NCBI GenBank assembly: GCA_013824165.1
Contig: PNNH01000029.1
Span: forward strand, 1 to 49,569
DNA from: Methylibium sp.
GTDB taxonomy: Bacteria; Pseudomonadota; Gammaproteobacteria; Burkholderiales; Burkholderiaceae_C
Direction of reading: 5' to 3'
DNA: 49,569 nt
Each line of letters begins with the position of its first letter. Position 1 is the stretch's first letter. Positions 8,875 to 18,451 of the stretch are shown one piece after another. The notes beneath the pieces were generated by a model. That model did no database searches, was not told where the DNA came from, and saw only the letters and a list, made by a program, of their open reading frames with translations. The position numbers and the translations under genes were made by a program.

Positions 8875-9678
8875 ATGACGATCACCATCAAATCCGCGGA
8901 CGACATCGCCGCGATGCGCATCGCGGGCCGCCTGACCTCCGAGGTGTTGGACATGCTGGCCCAGCATGTGAAGCCTGGCATCACGACCGAGCAGCTCGAC
9001 AAGATCGCGCATGACCACATCGTCCATGTGCAAAAGGCCATTCCCGCGCCGCTGAACTACCAGCCGGCCGGCTACACGCCCTACCCCAAGTCGATCTGCA
9101 CTTCGATCAACCATCAGGTCTGCCACGGCATCCCGAATGACCGGCCGCTGAAGAATGGCGACATCGTCAATATCGACGTCACCGTGATCAAGGACGGCTG
9201 GCATGGCGACAGCAGCCGCATGTTCGTTGTTGGCGAGGGCTCGATCGCGGCCAAGCGCCTGTGCAGCTTCACCTATGAAGCGATGTGGAAGGGCATCCAG
9301 AAGGTCAAGCCCGGCGCACGTCTGGGCGATATCGGCCACGCCATCCAGACCTTCGCCGAGAACGCCGGCTTTTCCGTGGTGCGCGAGTTCTGCGGCCATG
9401 GCATCGGACAGGTCTTTCATGAAGAGCCGCAAGTGCTGCACTACGGCCGCCCCGGCACGCTGGATGAACTGGTGCCCGGCATGGTGTTCACCATCGAGCC
9501 GATGATCAACGCCGGCCGGCGCGAGATCAAGGAAATGGGCGACGGCTGGACCATCGTCACCAAGGACCGTTCACTGTCCGCGCAGTGGGAACACACCATC
9601 GTCGTGACAGACACCGGCTACGAGGTGCTGACCGTGTCGGACGGCAGCCCGCCGCCGCCGGCCTTCATCACCGGCTAA
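8875..9678 (+). CDS. map: Type I methionine aminopeptidase
   Basis: Removes the N-terminal Met from new proteins in the cytosol. The protein has 267 residues. All five metal ligands of the family are visible: D101 (VNIDVTV), D112 (HGDSSRMF), H175 ([13 protein letters not shown]), E208 (FTIEPM) and E239 (AQWEHTIVV). The substrate-contact His of the CHGIPND segment is also present. Initiation is probably leaderless (see the -10 at 8860). glnD follows after only 7 bp, so the two genes are likely co-transcribed. Confidence 0.98.
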   Translation: MTITIKSADDIAAMRIAGRLTSEVLDMLAQHVKPGITTEQLDKIAHDHIVHVQKAIPAPLNYQPAGYTPYPKSICTSINHQVCHGIPNDRPLKNGDIVNIDVTVIKDGWHGDSSRMFVVGEGSIAAKRLCSFTYEAMWKGIQKVKPGARLGDIGHAIQTFAENAGFSVVREFCGHGIGQVFHEEPQVLHYGRPGTLDELVPGMVFTIEPMINAGRREIKEMGDGWTIVTKDRSLSAQWEHTIVVTDTGYEVLTVSDGSPPPPAFITG

Positions 9679-9685
9679 GCCGTCG

Positions 9686-12283
9686 ATGAGCAGCGTGCAG
9701 GTGATCGACAGCGCCGTACTGCGCCAGCAATTCAAGACCGGTAAGCAGGAACTGCTGCAAGCCTTCCGCGAAGCCCGGCCGACGATTGCCGCGGCGTCGG
9801 CGCTGATGCGCAAGCTGGCACGCCACGTCGATGCGACGCTGCAGACCCTGTGGCGCCAGGCCGGCCTACCGGAAACCGCTGCGTTGGCAGCCGTCGGTGG
9901 CTACGGCCGCGGTGAGCTGTTCCCCTACTCCGACGTCGATGTGCTGGTGCTGCTGCCCGACGGCATGGAAGCCCACCAGCCCGGCGCGCTGAAGTCCAGC
10001 ATCGAGGCCTTCATCACCGCCTGCTGGGATGTGGGGCTGGAGATTGGCTCCTCGGTGCGCACGCTGGGCGAATGCCTGGGTGAAGCCGCTGGCGACGTGA
10101 CGGTGCAGACCGCCATGCTGGAGTCGCGCTGCCTGGCCGGCTCCAAGCCGCTGTACAAGCGTTTCGAGCAGGAGCTGGCCGCAGCGATGGACGCACGCGC
10201 CTTCTTCCGCGCCAAGACGTTGGAGATGCGCCAGCGCCATACCAAGTTCGCCGACACGCCTTATGCGCTGGAGCCGAACTGCAAGGAAAGCCCCGGCGGC
10301 CTGCGTGATCTACAGCTGCTGATCTGGATCGCCCGCGCCGCCGGCCTGGGCAAGACCTGGCCCCAGCTTGCGGCCAAGGGACTGATCACGCCGTTCGAGA
10401 GCCGGCAGCTGCAGCGCAACGAAGGCTTGCTAAGTCTGATCCGCTGCCGGCTGCACGCGGTCGCCGGCCGGCGCGAAGACCGTCTGGTGTTCGATCTGCA
10501 GACCGCTGTGGCCGAGAGTTTTGGCTACCAGCCCAAGGGCAGCCAGCGCACCTCGGAAGTGCTGATGCGCCGCTACTACTGGGCCGCCAAGGCGGTGAGC
10601 CAGCTCAACCAGATCCTGATGCTGAATCTGGAAGAGCGCATCAACGGCTCAGCCAACGCGCCGATGCGCCGCATCAACGCGCACTTCCTGGATCGTGCCG
10701 GCATGCTGGAGGTGGATGGCGACGACCTGTTCGAGCGCGAGCCGCATGCCATCCTGGAAACCTTCCTGGTCTACCAGCAGACACCGGGCATCAAGGGCCT
10801 GTCGGCTCGCACGCTGCGCGCGCTCTACAACGCGCGTGGCCAGATGAACAGCGCCTTCCGGCGCGACCCAGCCAACCGCGCGCTGTTCATGCAGATCCTG
10901 CAGCAGCGCGAGGGCCAGACCCACGCCTTCCGGCTGATGAACCAGACCTCGGTGCTGGGCCGCTATCTGTGGGTGTTCCGGCGCATCGTCGGCCAGATGC
11001 AGCACGACCTGTTCCACGTCTACACGGTGGACCAGCACATCCTCATGGTGCTGCGCAATGTGCGGCGCTTCTTCATCCCCGAGCACGCCCACGAGTACCC
11101 GTTCTGCAGCCAGCTGGCCGCTCAATTCGACAAGCCGCATCTGCTCTATATTGCCGCTTTGTTCCACGACGTGGCCAAGGGCCGCGGCGGCGACCATTCC
11201 GATCTCGGCGCGGTCGAGGCACGGCGTTTCTGCCGCGACCATGGCCTCGACAAGGACGAGGCCGAGCTGGTGGTGTTCCTGGTGCAGCATCACCTGACGC
11301 TGTCGCGCGTGGCGCAAAAGGAAGACCTGTCCGACCCCGAGGTGATCGCCGCCTTTGCGCGCCAGATGCGTGATGCGCGCCACCTCACCGCGCTCTACCT
11401 GCTGACGGTGGCCGATATCCGCGGCACCAGCCCCAAGGTCTGGAATGCCTGGAAGGGCAAGCTGTTGGAAGACCTGTATCGTCTGACGCTGCGCGCGCTG
11501 GGCGGCGCCAAGCCCAATCTGGAGGCCGATATCGAGGCACGCAAGCAGGAGGCGCGGCAGATCCTGGCGCTGCACTCGATGCTGCCGGACACCGAGACCC
11601 CGCTGTGGGCCACGCTCGCGCTGAGCTATTTCGCCCGCCACGATGCCGGCGATCTGGCCTGGCATGCACGCTCGCTGTGGCGCCATGTCGAGTCGGGCCA
11701 GCCCATTGTGCAGGCCCGGCCCTCGCCGGTTGGCGAGGGCCTGCAGGTGCTGGTCTACGCCCCCGACCAGCGCGACCTGTTCGCGCGGATCTGCGGCTAT
11801 TTCGACAGCGCCGGCTTCAACATCCTGGACGCCAAGGTCCACACGACGCGCAGCGGCTATGCGCTGGACACCTTCCAGGTGATCAGCGCCGACAGCGACC
11901 AGCATCACCGCGATCTGGTGTCGCTGGTGGAAGCCAAGCTGGGCCAGGCGCTGGCTGCGCAAGGCGCGCTGCCTGAGCCGCGGCGCGGGCGCCTGTCGCG
12001 CCGCGTCAAGTCCTTCCCGTTCACGCCCCGCATCTCCTTGCGCCCGGACGAACGCGCCACCGCCTGGCTGCTCTCCATCAGCACCAGCGACCGCACCGGT
12101 CTGCTTTACGCGATTGCGCGCGTGCTGGCCCGGCACGGCATCAATCTGCAGCTCGCCAAGATCTCGACGCTGGGCGAGCGCGTGGAAGACACCTTCCTGC
12201 TGGACGGCGCCGCGCTGCAGCAGAACCGCAGCCAGCTGCAGATCGAAACCGAACTGCTGGACGCGGTTTCGCTGCCGGCATGA
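9686..12283 (+). CDS. glnD: Bifunctional PII uridylyltransferase / uridylyl-removing enzyme
   Basis: Nitrogen-status sensor that uridylylates PII proteins at low glutamine and deuridylylates them at high glutamine. At 865 residues it is full length. Domains in order: a nucleotidyltransferase core with [20 protein letters not shown] at residues 71-90 (catalytic D83 and D85); the GlnD linker ([16 protein letters not shown]); an HD hydrolase domain near residues 480-500 ([17 protein letters not shown]); and two ACT domains near 685 ([20 protein letters not shown]) and 793 ([19 protein letters not shown]) that sense glutamine. It starts 7 bp after map and ends 25 bp before mnmH. Confidence 0.98.
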   Translation: MSSVQVIDSAVLRQQFKTGKQELLQAFREARPTIAAASALMRKLARHVDATLQTLWRQAGLPETAALAAVGGYGRGELFPYSDVDVLVLLPDGMEAHQPGALKSSIEAFITACWDVGLEIGSSVRTLGECLGEAAGDVTVQTAMLESRCLAGSKPLYKRFEQELAAAMDARAFFRAKTLEMRQRHTKFADTPYALEPNCKESPGGLRDLQLLIWIARAAGLGKTWPQLAAKGLITPFESRQLQRNEGLLSLIRCRLHAVAGRREDRLVFDLQTAVAESFGYQPKGSQRTSEVLMRRYYWAAKAVSQLNQILMLNLEERINGSANAPMRRINAHFLDRAGMLEVDGDDLFEREPHAILETFLVYQQTPGIKGLSARTLRALYNARGQMNSAFRRDPANRALFMQILQQREGQTHAFRLMNQTSVLGRYLWVFRRIVGQMQHDLFHVYTVDQHILMVLRNVRRFFIPEHAHEYPFCSQLAAQFDKPHLLYIAALFHDVAKGRGGDHSDLGAVEARRFCRDHGLDKDEAELVVFLVQHHLTLSRVAQKEDLSDPEVIAAFARQMRDARHLTALYLLTVADIRGTSPKVWNAWKGKLLEDLYRLTLRALGGAKPNLEADIEARKQEARQILALHSMLPDTETPLWATLALSYFARHDAGDLAWHARSLWRHVESGQPIVQARPSPVGEGLQVLVYAPDQRDLFARICGYFDSAGFNILDAKVHTTRSGYALDTFQVISADSDQHHRDLVSLVEAKLGQALAAQGALPEPRRGRLSRRVKSFPFTPRISLRPDERATAWLLSISTSDRTGLLYAIARVLARHGINLQLAKISTLGERVEDTFLLDGAALQQNRSQLQIETELLDAVSLPA

Positions 12284-12308
12284 GTCTCTGGCCTCGAGGC
12301 CCATTCCG

Positions 12309-13373
12309 ATGACACCCGCCCACACCATCGAAGTCAGCGACGCGCTGGCCGAGCTGAGCCGCTTCGACGCCATCATCGATGTGCGCTCGCCATCCGAATT
12401 CGCCGAGGATCATCTGCCCGGCGCGCTGAACTGGCCGGTGCTCGACGATGAGCAGCGCCGCGTTGTCGGCACGCTCTACAAGAGCTCGCCCTTCGAGGCA
12501 CGCAAGATCGGCGCCGCCTTGGTGGCGCGCAATATCGCCAACCATCTGGATGCCCATGCGCAGGAACTGCCAAAGAGCTGGCGCCCGCTGGTGTATTGCT
12601 GGCGCGGCGGCCAGCGTTCCGGCGCGATGAGCTGGTTTCTGGGCCAGATCGGCTTCCGCTCGCGCCAGCTGCTGGGTGGCTACAAGGCCTACCGGGCCCA
12701 GGTTCGCCTGGACCTGGAGAGCCTGCCGGCGCGCTTGAGCTATCGCGTGATCTGCGGCCGCACCGGCAGCGGCAAGACCCGCCTGCTGAAGGCGCTGGAA
12801 ACCGAAGGTGCGCAAGTGCTGGATCTTGAAGGCCTGGCCTGCCACCGCGGCTCCGTGCTAGGCGCCCTGCCTGAGCAGCCGCAGCCCAGCCAGAAGCGCT
12901 TCGACAGTCTGCTGTGGGGCCGCCTGCGCAGCCTTGACCCAGGCGCCCCAGTCTTTGTCGAGAGCGAAAGCCGCAAGATCGGACAACTGCGCGTGCCGGA
13001 GTCGCTGCACGAGCGCATGCGCGGCAGCAGCGCCTGCATCTGGGTGGACCTGCCCGAGACCGAGCGTGTGGCGCTGCTGCTGCAGGACTATGCGCACTTC
13101 ATCGCCGATCCAGAGTCCTTCTGCCAGCAGCTTGACGCGCTGATCACACTTCGCGGTCGCGAACGGGTGCACACCTGGCAGGCGATGGCGCGCGCCGGCG
13201 ACTGGGCCACCGTCTTTGCCGAGCTGATGCGCGAGCATTACGACCCGGGCTACGAGCGCTCGCTGCGAAACCACTATCCTCAGCTTGATGCCGCGCTGCA
13301 CCTGCCTCTGGCCGGCGCCTCAGAACAAGACATGCGAAGCGCCGCCCGCCAGTTGCTGGCCGGTGCGAATTGA
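12309..13373 (+). CDS. mnmH: tRNA 2-selenouridine synthase
   Basis: Replaces sulfur by selenium (through a geranylated intermediate) in 2-thiouridine at the wobble position of some tRNAs. From the ATG at 12309 the protein has 354 residues. It has the two expected domains: a rhodanese domain (IIDVRSPSEFAEDHLPGA near residue 22) with catalytic C97 in YCWRGGQRSG, and a P-loop ATPase-like domain with CGRTGSGKTRLL at residues 149-160. It needs selenophosphate, so a selD gene should exist elsewhere in the genome; none is in this window. An in-frame reading that starts earlier, inside glnD, is not supported. Confidence 0.95.
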   Translation: MTPAHTIEVSDALAELSRFDAIIDVRSPSEFAEDHLPGALNWPVLDDEQRRVVGTLYKSSPFEARKIGAALVARNIANHLDAHAQELPKSWRPLVYCWRGGQRSGAMSWFLGQIGFRSRQLLGGYKAYRAQVRLDLESLPARLSYRVICGRTGSGKTRLLKALETEGAQVLDLEGLACHRGSVLGALPEQPQPSQKRFDSLLWGRLRSLDPGAPVFVESESRKIGQLRVPESLHERMRGSSACIWVDLPETERVALLLQDYAHFIADPESFCQQLDALITLRGRERVHTWQAMARAGDWATVFAELMREHYDPGYERSLRNHYPQLDAALHLPLAGASEQDMRSAARQLLAGAN

Positions 13374-13406
13374 GCACGATCAAGAACAGTTGGAGACAAG
13401 ACGGGC

Positions 13407-14201
13407 ATGATGAAGATGACGATGCGCACCGACAAAGCCCTGCAGGAATCCCGCCGTTTCGGCGTCAAGCCCGTGCCCGTGTTGCGGCCTCTGGGCTGGC
13501 TGGCGCGTGGCTGGCAGGATCTGAGGCGCTGCCCCGGCCCCTCGCTGCTGCACGGTCTGCTGCTGACCCTGGGCGGTGCACTGATCTTCTGGATCGCCCA
13601 TGAACGCTTCTGGCTGCTGGCTGCGGCTTTCAGCGGCTTCCTGCTGGTGGCACCGATCCTGGCCACGGGCCTGTACGCGCTGAGCCGCGACATCGAACGC
13701 AACAAGCCCGTGGGCCTGGCCACTGTGTTCGAGGCCTGGCGCCCGCACGATGGCCGGCTGATGGGCTTCGGCCTGCTGCTGGCGCTGGCCGGCACCGGCT
13801 GGGTGCTGTGCTCGGCCGCATTGATCACCGGCTATGCCAGCGCGCCGGTGGACAAACCCATCGATTTCGCACGCCATGTGGTGCTGGCGGACCACTCGCT
13901 GTTGTTCGAGGCCTGGCTGGCGCTGGGCGCCTTGCTCGCCGCTCCGGTATTCGCCTCCAGCGTGATCGCCATCCCCATGCTGCTGGACCGCCGTAACCAG
14001 TCGCTGAGCATCCTGGGCGCCGTGTTCACCAGCTGGCGCGTGGTGATGGAACACCCGCAGGCCATGGCGCTGTGGGCCTTCCTGCTGATGGCGCTGACCG
14101 GCCTGGGCATGCTGTCGATGATCGGCCTGATCATCGTGCTGCCCTGGCTCGGGCACGCCAGCTGGCACGCCTACCGCGACCTGGTCAGCGCGCGCGACTG
14201 A
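13407..14201 (+). CDS. DUF2189 integral membrane protein
   Basis: A 264-residue protein with about six hydrophobic segments. It starts with a soluble tail ending VRPLGWLARGWQDLRRCPGPSL-like text, then SLLHGLLLTLGGALIFWIA. The pattern of a basic amphipathic start, LLVAPILATGLYALSRDIER and IPMLLDRRNQSLSILGAVFTSWRVV is that of DUF2189, an uncharacterised family frequent in proteobacteria. A GGAG at 13392 lies 11 nt before the ATG. Function unknown. It lies 33 bp after mnmH and 27 bp before the DUF2788 gene. Confidence 0.85.
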   Translation: MMKMTMRTDKALQESRRFGVKPVPVLRPLGWLARGWQDLRRCPGPSLLHGLLLTLGGALIFWIAHERFWLLAAAFSGFLLVAPILATGLYALSRDIERNKPVGLATVFEAWRPHDGRLMGFGLLLALAGTGWVLCSAALITGYASAPVDKPIDFARHVVLADHSLLFEAWLALGALLAAPVFASSVIAIPMLLDRRNQSLSILGAVFTSWRVVMEHPQAMALWAFLLMALTGLGMLSMIGLIIVLPWLGHASWHAYRDLVSARD

Positions 14202-14228
14202 CCTTTCCCCAAGCCCTCCCACCCCACC

Positions 14229-14447
14229 ATGTTCGGTTTCAGCGAAGAGCAGATTGCGCAGTTCGGCCTGACCTTTGGCGTCAGCGCCTTCATGCTCTAC
14301 ATGGTGTTCATCATCCTGCAGCTGGCACGGGAGTCGAAGGCCGGCCGCTTCGGCACCTTCATCTTGTTGCTGGGCCTGGGCTTTGGCTTGGTGGGCTTCG
14401 CGGCCAAGGGCCTGATCAAGTACTTCATGGGCGGGCTGGGCGAGTGA
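14229..14447 (+). CDS. DUF2788 small membrane protein
   Basis: A 72-residue protein with two transmembrane helices: FGLTFGVSAFMLYMVFIILQLA and FGTFILLLGLGFGLVGFAAKGLI, joined by the short polar RESKAGR loop. This layout and length fit DUF2788, a family of unknown function common in beta- and gammaproteobacteria. Its stop overlaps the next start by one base (TGATG at 14445-14449), which argues for translational coupling with the YitT-family gene. Confidence 0.85.
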   Translation: MFGFSEEQIAQFGLTFGVSAFMLYMVFIILQLARESKAGRFGTFILLLGLGFGLVGFAAKGLIKYFMGGLGE

Positions 14448-15088
14448 TGAGCCCACCTTCCCCAGCAGCACCACCGGCCAAGCTGAGCAGCCGCATCTTC
14501 AGGCACTCGCGCTTTGAGGATGCGCAGGCGCTGCTGACCGGCACGCTGTTCGTCGCCTTGGGCGTGGCGTTGTTCAAACAGGTAGGCATGCTGACTGGCG
14601 GCACGGTCGGCATCGCCTTCCTGCTGCACTACATCAGCGGCTGGCCCTTCGGTGCGCTGTTCTTCTGCGTCAACTTGCCGTTCTACTGGCTGGCCTGGCG
14701 CCGCATGGGACGCGCTTTCACCGTCAAGACGGTGCTGGCCGTGGCGATGATGGCCTTGCTGGCGGAAATCCTGCCGCGCTGGTTGCAGTTCGCCTCCTTG
14801 AATGCCTGGTTTGCCGCCATCGCCGGCGGCCTGCTGATCGGCGCCGGCATGCTGATCCTGTTCCGCCACCGCGCCTCGCTGGGCGGCCTGAACGTGCTGG
14901 TGCTCTACCTGCAAGAGCGCTATGGCTGGCGCGCCGGCTATGTGCAGGCCGGCCTGGACGGCGTGATCCTGCTGTGCGGCCTCGCCTTCGTAAGCTGGGA
15001 TCGCATCGGCCTGTCGCTGTTGGGCATGGCGGCGATCAACGCGGCGCTGGCGATCAACCATCGGCCGGGGCGGTATATGGCGGCGTGA
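14447..15088 (+). CDS. YitT-family membrane protein
   Basis: A 213-residue protein from the ATG at 14447. It has five or six membrane segments and the typical LLTGTLFVALGVALFKQVGMLTGGTVGIAFLL opening of YitT/YczE-family proteins, with the later GLLIGAGMLILFRHRASLGGLNVL. The role is unknown. The frame remains open far upstream inside the DUF2189 gene, but the coupled ATG is the sensible start. It is the last gene before the accessory-like stretch. Confidence 0.85.
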   Translation: MSPPSPAAPPAKLSSRIFRHSRFEDAQALLTGTLFVALGVALFKQVGMLTGGTVGIAFLLHYISGWPFGALFFCVNLPFYWLAWRRMGRAFTVKTVLAVAMMALLAEILPRWLQFASLNAWFAAIAGGLLIGAGMLILFRHRASLGGLNVLVLYLQERYGWRAGYVQAGLDGVILLCGLAFVSWDRIGLSLLGMAAINAALAINHRPGRYMAA

Positions 15089-15606
15089 TCAGCGATGGCG
15101 GCACGTCGCTAGGATCGCTGACGACCCTATCCGGCCAGCTGGGTTGCTCCAAAGCGGCCGGACGGCGAGCCATCGCTCTTCTTGTTTCGCGTCTACGAGG
15201 CGGCTGTTCGTGATCTCACACACCCGGCCTGGAGCCGCGTCGTCGACGACCGCGGTGCCAGACAAAGCTGGTCTTTCTCTCAGGACACCAGTGCAGTGGC
15301 CGGTTGTAGCGGCGAGGACTGGTGCCTATGGTGCCCACAGCCCGCACAGCCCGGTCGGTTGCCACGCAGTCCGCCGGCCGGCCGGCTGCGCCAAAGTCGT
15401 CGCTTGCGTCGAAAGTCCTTACATTGCACCGCGCCCGGCTGCAGCTGATTCTCGTCAAGTGATTGATTCATCTACATCTATTCGTCTCTGGCAGCCGATG
15501 GCGCGGTTCGTGCGTGCGCGTCGTCCGTTGGACCGCCCGACGCGTTCGCTAGGTCCTAACAGGTCTAAGACGGCCATCTTGTGTTTCCTAAACTCTGGGA
15601 GTTTTC
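15089..15606. other. 518-bp gap without a supported gene
   Basis: Several short overlapping frames exist on both strands, none with a ribosome-binding site, a recognisable family or a believable composition. The sequence is less GC-rich in places than its neighbours and ends in a GGGAG box serving the PEP-CTERM gene. No tRNA, hairpin terminator or clear repeat was found by eye. It may be remnant DNA at the edge of an insertion. Confidence 0.5.
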
Positions 15607-16230
15607 ATGCCTACCTTTGCAACGCGTTTGTGCGCCTTGGTTGTTCCAGCCGTCATGGCTCTGTGCAGCCTGCCGGCTTTGGCCGCGCCGACCCTTCATG
15701 TCACCGGTGGCATATTGACCGGGGCCAAAGGAGTGGCGGTCGGTGGGGATCTCTACGATGTTGAATTCAAGGATGGCACGTGCGTTGACCTATTCAACGG
15801 CTGTGACGGTGCGGACGATTTCATCTTCGACTCGGCCAGTACTGCCGGGGAGGCACTTGCTGCCCTGTTAGTTACTGTGTTTGTAGACTCCGGTTTGGGC
15901 AATTTCGATATCGACCCATCCAAGACTGCAGGGTGCTCTGATTACGCGGTTTGCCGCGTGAGGATGCCATTAGCGGTCATCACGGCCGGTGACGAGTTAC
16001 AGGCCGTGCGCTTGGAGAACTGGCGCAACAACAATGAGGACTTCGTTTCCGGCGCCTACACAATATCGTTCGGGCTCGACAGCAGTTCAGTCGGCGCCAG
16101 CACGTGGGCCGTGTGGACGCGGTCGGCCGACGTACCCGAACCAAGCACACTTGTCTTGCTTGCGTTGGCGGGCGTGAGCTTGTTGGCCGGTGGCCGCCGG
16201 CGTCACGCCGCGGCACCGGGCCAGCGGTAA
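15607..16230 (+). CDS. PEP-CTERM sorting-domain exported protein
   Basis: A 207-residue protein. GGGAG lies 6 nt before the ATG. An N-terminal signal peptide is clear (hydrophobic LCALVVPAVMALCSLPALA, likely cleavage after ALAAP). The C-terminus has the full PEP-CTERM signal: VPEPSTLVLLALAGVSLLAGGRRR, i.e. the VPEP motif, a hydrophobic helix and a basic cluster. Such proteins are cut by exosortase and often go to the surface or the exopolysaccharide matrix. The middle part, with four or five Cys and acidic DGTCVDLFNGCDGADDF text, is not a domain I recognise. The gene stands alone; no exosortase gene is in the window. Confidence 0.9.
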   Translation: MPTFATRLCALVVPAVMALCSLPALAAPTLHVTGGILTGAKGVAVGGDLYDVEFKDGTCVDLFNGCDGADDFIFDSASTAGEALAALLVTVFVDSGLGNFDIDPSKTAGCSDYAVCRVRMPLAVITAGDELQAVRLENWRNNNEDFVSGAYTISFGLDSSSVGASTWAVWTRSADVPEPSTLVLLALAGVSLLAGGRRRHAAAPGQR

Positions 16231-16296
16231 GCCGCCCAGCCCGACCGTACACCAGCGCTGACAGCGCCGCACGCAGGCATCCACCTTTACGGCGCC

Positions 16297-16776
16297 TCAG
16301 GGCGCGGTTTTGTCGGGATGCAGATCGTAAAGCGGGTGCCACCGCAAAGTGTGTTTGTCCAGCGCCTTTTGCGCCATGCGCAAAGGCACGCGGGAAGAGT
16401 AACGACCGAGAAAATCGAATCTACGTCCGATGCTGCCGATGAAGGCCTCGTCGGATGTCTTGTCGAGTTGGTAGTCGTGGAACCTGCGGTTGAGCGCACG
16501 CACGGCGAGCAGCGTCTTGCTGCGCGCAGGTCATGACGAGAATGTCGCCCACATAACGCACGCAGAAAAACCTTTGACGCCCGAGTTGCTCGTCTAGTTA
16601 CCTTCATACAGGTTCCCCAGCAGCGGGCTGAGCGCATCCCATGACCCACATCTGCGCGCGAAGCGCAGTCCTTCCACGCGGGGGGCTACGCGTTGAGGGC
16701 CGATCCACAGCGACTTCACGGCGGGCTCGCCGTCTCCCTTTTTGTCCAAGAAGCCCTGCACCCCGAGGCCGAGCAA
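16297..16776 (-). pseudogene. Reverse transcriptase remnant (C-terminal half, frameshifted)
   Basis: Pieces of a retron/group II-like reverse transcriptase can be read in order on the minus strand in shifting frames: DALSPLLGNLYEGN (RT motif before the active site; a stop follows), then RFFCVRYVGDILVM (the YxDD active-site box, here YVGD with one Asp lost), then AVRALNRRFHDYQLDKTSDE and FIGSIGRRFDFLGRYSS (the KTxIG-FDFLGY stretch), ending near DLHPDKTAP. At least two frameshifts and one stop interrupt it. The N-terminal half is not recognisable upstream. It cannot encode an active enzyme. It lies between the PEP-CTERM gene and the CBS-domain gene. Confidence 0.75.
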
Positions 16777-17300
16777 GGCAACGTTTTCGGCATCTGCAGC
16801 CCCGAGCCGGTCTGTGCAGGGGGTGTTTGGCCGGCGGTTGCTTCGCTGCGCCCGCGGCTCGGCACGCGACCGCTTGGTGACCGTGATCGGCCTGTCAACG
16901 ACGGAGGGCGAAGGACAGCAGTGAGTCGGCTTGCGCCGGTCGGCCGTGCGATCTCAACGCTGGAAAGCTGACCCTCAAACTGAGGTACCGTAAGCTGATG
17001 TCCACGGCCGGCAGTGGTCGACCCACTGCGGTCCACAGAATTGCGAACCACAACGCCCCAAAGCTGCCGCTATATGTTGGCGTGAGTGGCGAACAACGGC
17101 GCGCGCAGTGCCTGCGCGAGGGCAGCATGCCGGAGAATTACCCCCAAGAGTGCCGACTGCCCCCCAAGCCAAAGGCACTTGGCGCACCCCATGCCGCCGT
17201 TGCAGCTGTGGGCAAGATGCTGGCTGGAGGCGAGTTCGCAGCCTGCGTGGACGCCAAAGTTCGGTTAGTCTGGAAGCTTGAATTACCTGAGGAGCTGCCC
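16777..17300. other. 524-bp gap, probably decayed DNA
   Basis: No supported gene. Frames on both strands are short or compositionally odd. The CBS gene's frame is open upstream as far as 16998, but that stretch has no family match and the CBS gene has its own ribosome-binding site at 17289-17294. The region may hold the unrecognisable 5' part of the reverse-transcriptase remnant. Confidence 0.45.
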
Positions 17301-17729
17301 ATGAAACCTGTGTCCGAACTATTGAAGCCACGTGATGGTGCTTTGTGGCAGTTGCGCCGCGAAGACTCGGTGTACGCAGCTCTGGAATTGTTGGAACGCT
17401 ATGACGTGGGCGCGCTCATGGTCATGGAAGGCGGCCGCCTGGTGGGAGTATTCAGCGAGCGCGACTACACGCGCAAGATCGCGCTGCAAGGCCGCGGCTC
17501 CAAGGACACTACGGTCGCCGAGATCATGACGACCAACGTCATTACCGTCACGCCGAGCACACGCACACACGCATGCATGTCCCTGATGAGGGACATGCGC
17601 ATCCGCCACCTGCCGGTGGTGGACGGCGACACCGTATTGGGCATGATCTCGATCCGCGACCTGATGGAACTCATCATTGCCGAGCATGAGGCCACGATCT
17701 CCCACTTGGAGACCTACATTCAGTCCTGA
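17301..17729 (+). CDS. CBS-domain-pair protein
   Basis: A 142-residue protein made almost only of two CBS motifs: about residues 15-58 (YAALELLERYDVGALMVMEGGRLVGVFSERDYTRKI) and 72-125 (VAEIMTTNVITVTPSTRTHACMSLMRDMRIRHLPVVDGDTVLGMISIRDL). Such small stand-alone pairs bind adenine nucleotides and act as energy or signal sensors. GAGGAG at 17289-17294 lies 6 nt before the ATG and fixes the start. The partner protein is unknown. Confidence 0.93.
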   Translation: MKPVSELLKPRDGALWQLRREDSVYAALELLERYDVGALMVMEGGRLVGVFSERDYTRKIALQGRGSKDTTVAEIMTTNVITVTPSTRTHACMSLMRDMRIRHLPVVDGDTVLGMISIRDLMELIIAEHEATISHLETYIQS

Positions 17730-17840
17730 GCCGAGCGACCGCAGACCGGCCGTTGCCAGACGTCCGCTCATGGCCGAGACCCGACCTCGCCGAACGCACC
17801 CCAATCGGCCATAGGAGCGAGAGACTCCGGGTCCACCCAC

Positions 17841-18425
17841 TCAAGGACTCAGATCCCCCGCCAGCGCCGCCAGCGTCTCGGCGGCGATCTCCAGATGCGC
17901 TGGATAGTGGGTGTGGTCGCAGCCCAGCTTGACGCGCGCACCGGCCAGCACGGCCTGCCGAGCTGTGGCTGAGAACTCGAAGCGCAGGAAATGCACGGCG
18001 GAAGTCTTCTCGCCGTTCTCGCGCTCCAGGTCCTCGTCGGCAATCGCGTAGCTGCGCGCGTGCCCTTCCACCTCGACGAACATGCGGTCCTCGACACCGA
18101 TCAGCCGCGCCAGCTCGCGTTTGCGCTCATGCGGGTCGGGATACTCGATCAGCAGCGTCGCCTTCCAGTTCGTGCCGTCCGGCACCAGCGGCCCATAGGC
18201 CTCGATCTCGCCCAGGATGCCCTCCTCCTCGAAGATCTTCTCGATGCGCAGCATCTCCTGGATCTGGTAACGGATAGTCTGCTCGTCCTCGAACTGCACG
18301 CTGATGTGCTCGCCCAGCGGCACCGTGCGCAGCCGGCGGTGGGCAATGATCGCGGGCTTGTTAGCCTTGCGGTACTTGGCGTAGGCCTCCAGCGTCATCA
18401 GGCTTTCGGCGGTGATTCGGCTCAT
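17841..18425 (-). CDS. DUF3501 family protein
   Basis: A 194-residue soluble protein. The start at 18425 is chosen because GGGAGAG lies 6 nt upstream on the minus strand; two other in-frame ATGs (18431 and 18440) are inside or before that box. The opening SRITAESLMTLEAYAKYRK and the segment ISVQFEDEQTIRYQIQEMLRIEKIFE are typical of DUF3501. The function is not known. It follows the Fe-S protein by 26 bp in the order rubrerythrin, Fe-S protein, DUF3501, an arrangement I recall in other proteobacteria. Confidence 0.88.
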   Translation of the reverse strand: MSRITAESLMTLEAYAKYRKANKPAIIAHRRLRTVPLGEHISVQFEDEQTIRYQIQEMLRIEKIFEEEGILGEIEAYGPLVPDGTNWKATLLIEYPDPHERKRELARLIGVEDRMFVEVEGHARSYAIADEDLERENGEKTSAVHFLRFEFSATARQAVLAGARVKLGCDHTHYPAHLEIAAETLAALAGDLSP

Positions 18426-18451
18426 TGGCATCTCTCCCAACAGGTGTTCGC

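Noticed and set aside
15490-15510. Possible sigma-54 type site before the PEP-CTERM gene (TGGCAG ... GGC)
   Set aside because: The GG-to-GC spacing is off by one base and the -12 part is poor.
15144-15764. Plus-strand frame of 206 residues overlapping the PEP-CTERM gene start
   Set aside because: The PEP-CTERM gene has a signal peptide, a sorting motif and its own ribosome-binding site in another frame; this reading has none.
16998-17300. N-terminal extension of the CBS-domain protein
   Set aside because: The ATG at 17301 has a strong GAGGAG box, and the upstream translation has no CBS or other recognisable sequence.
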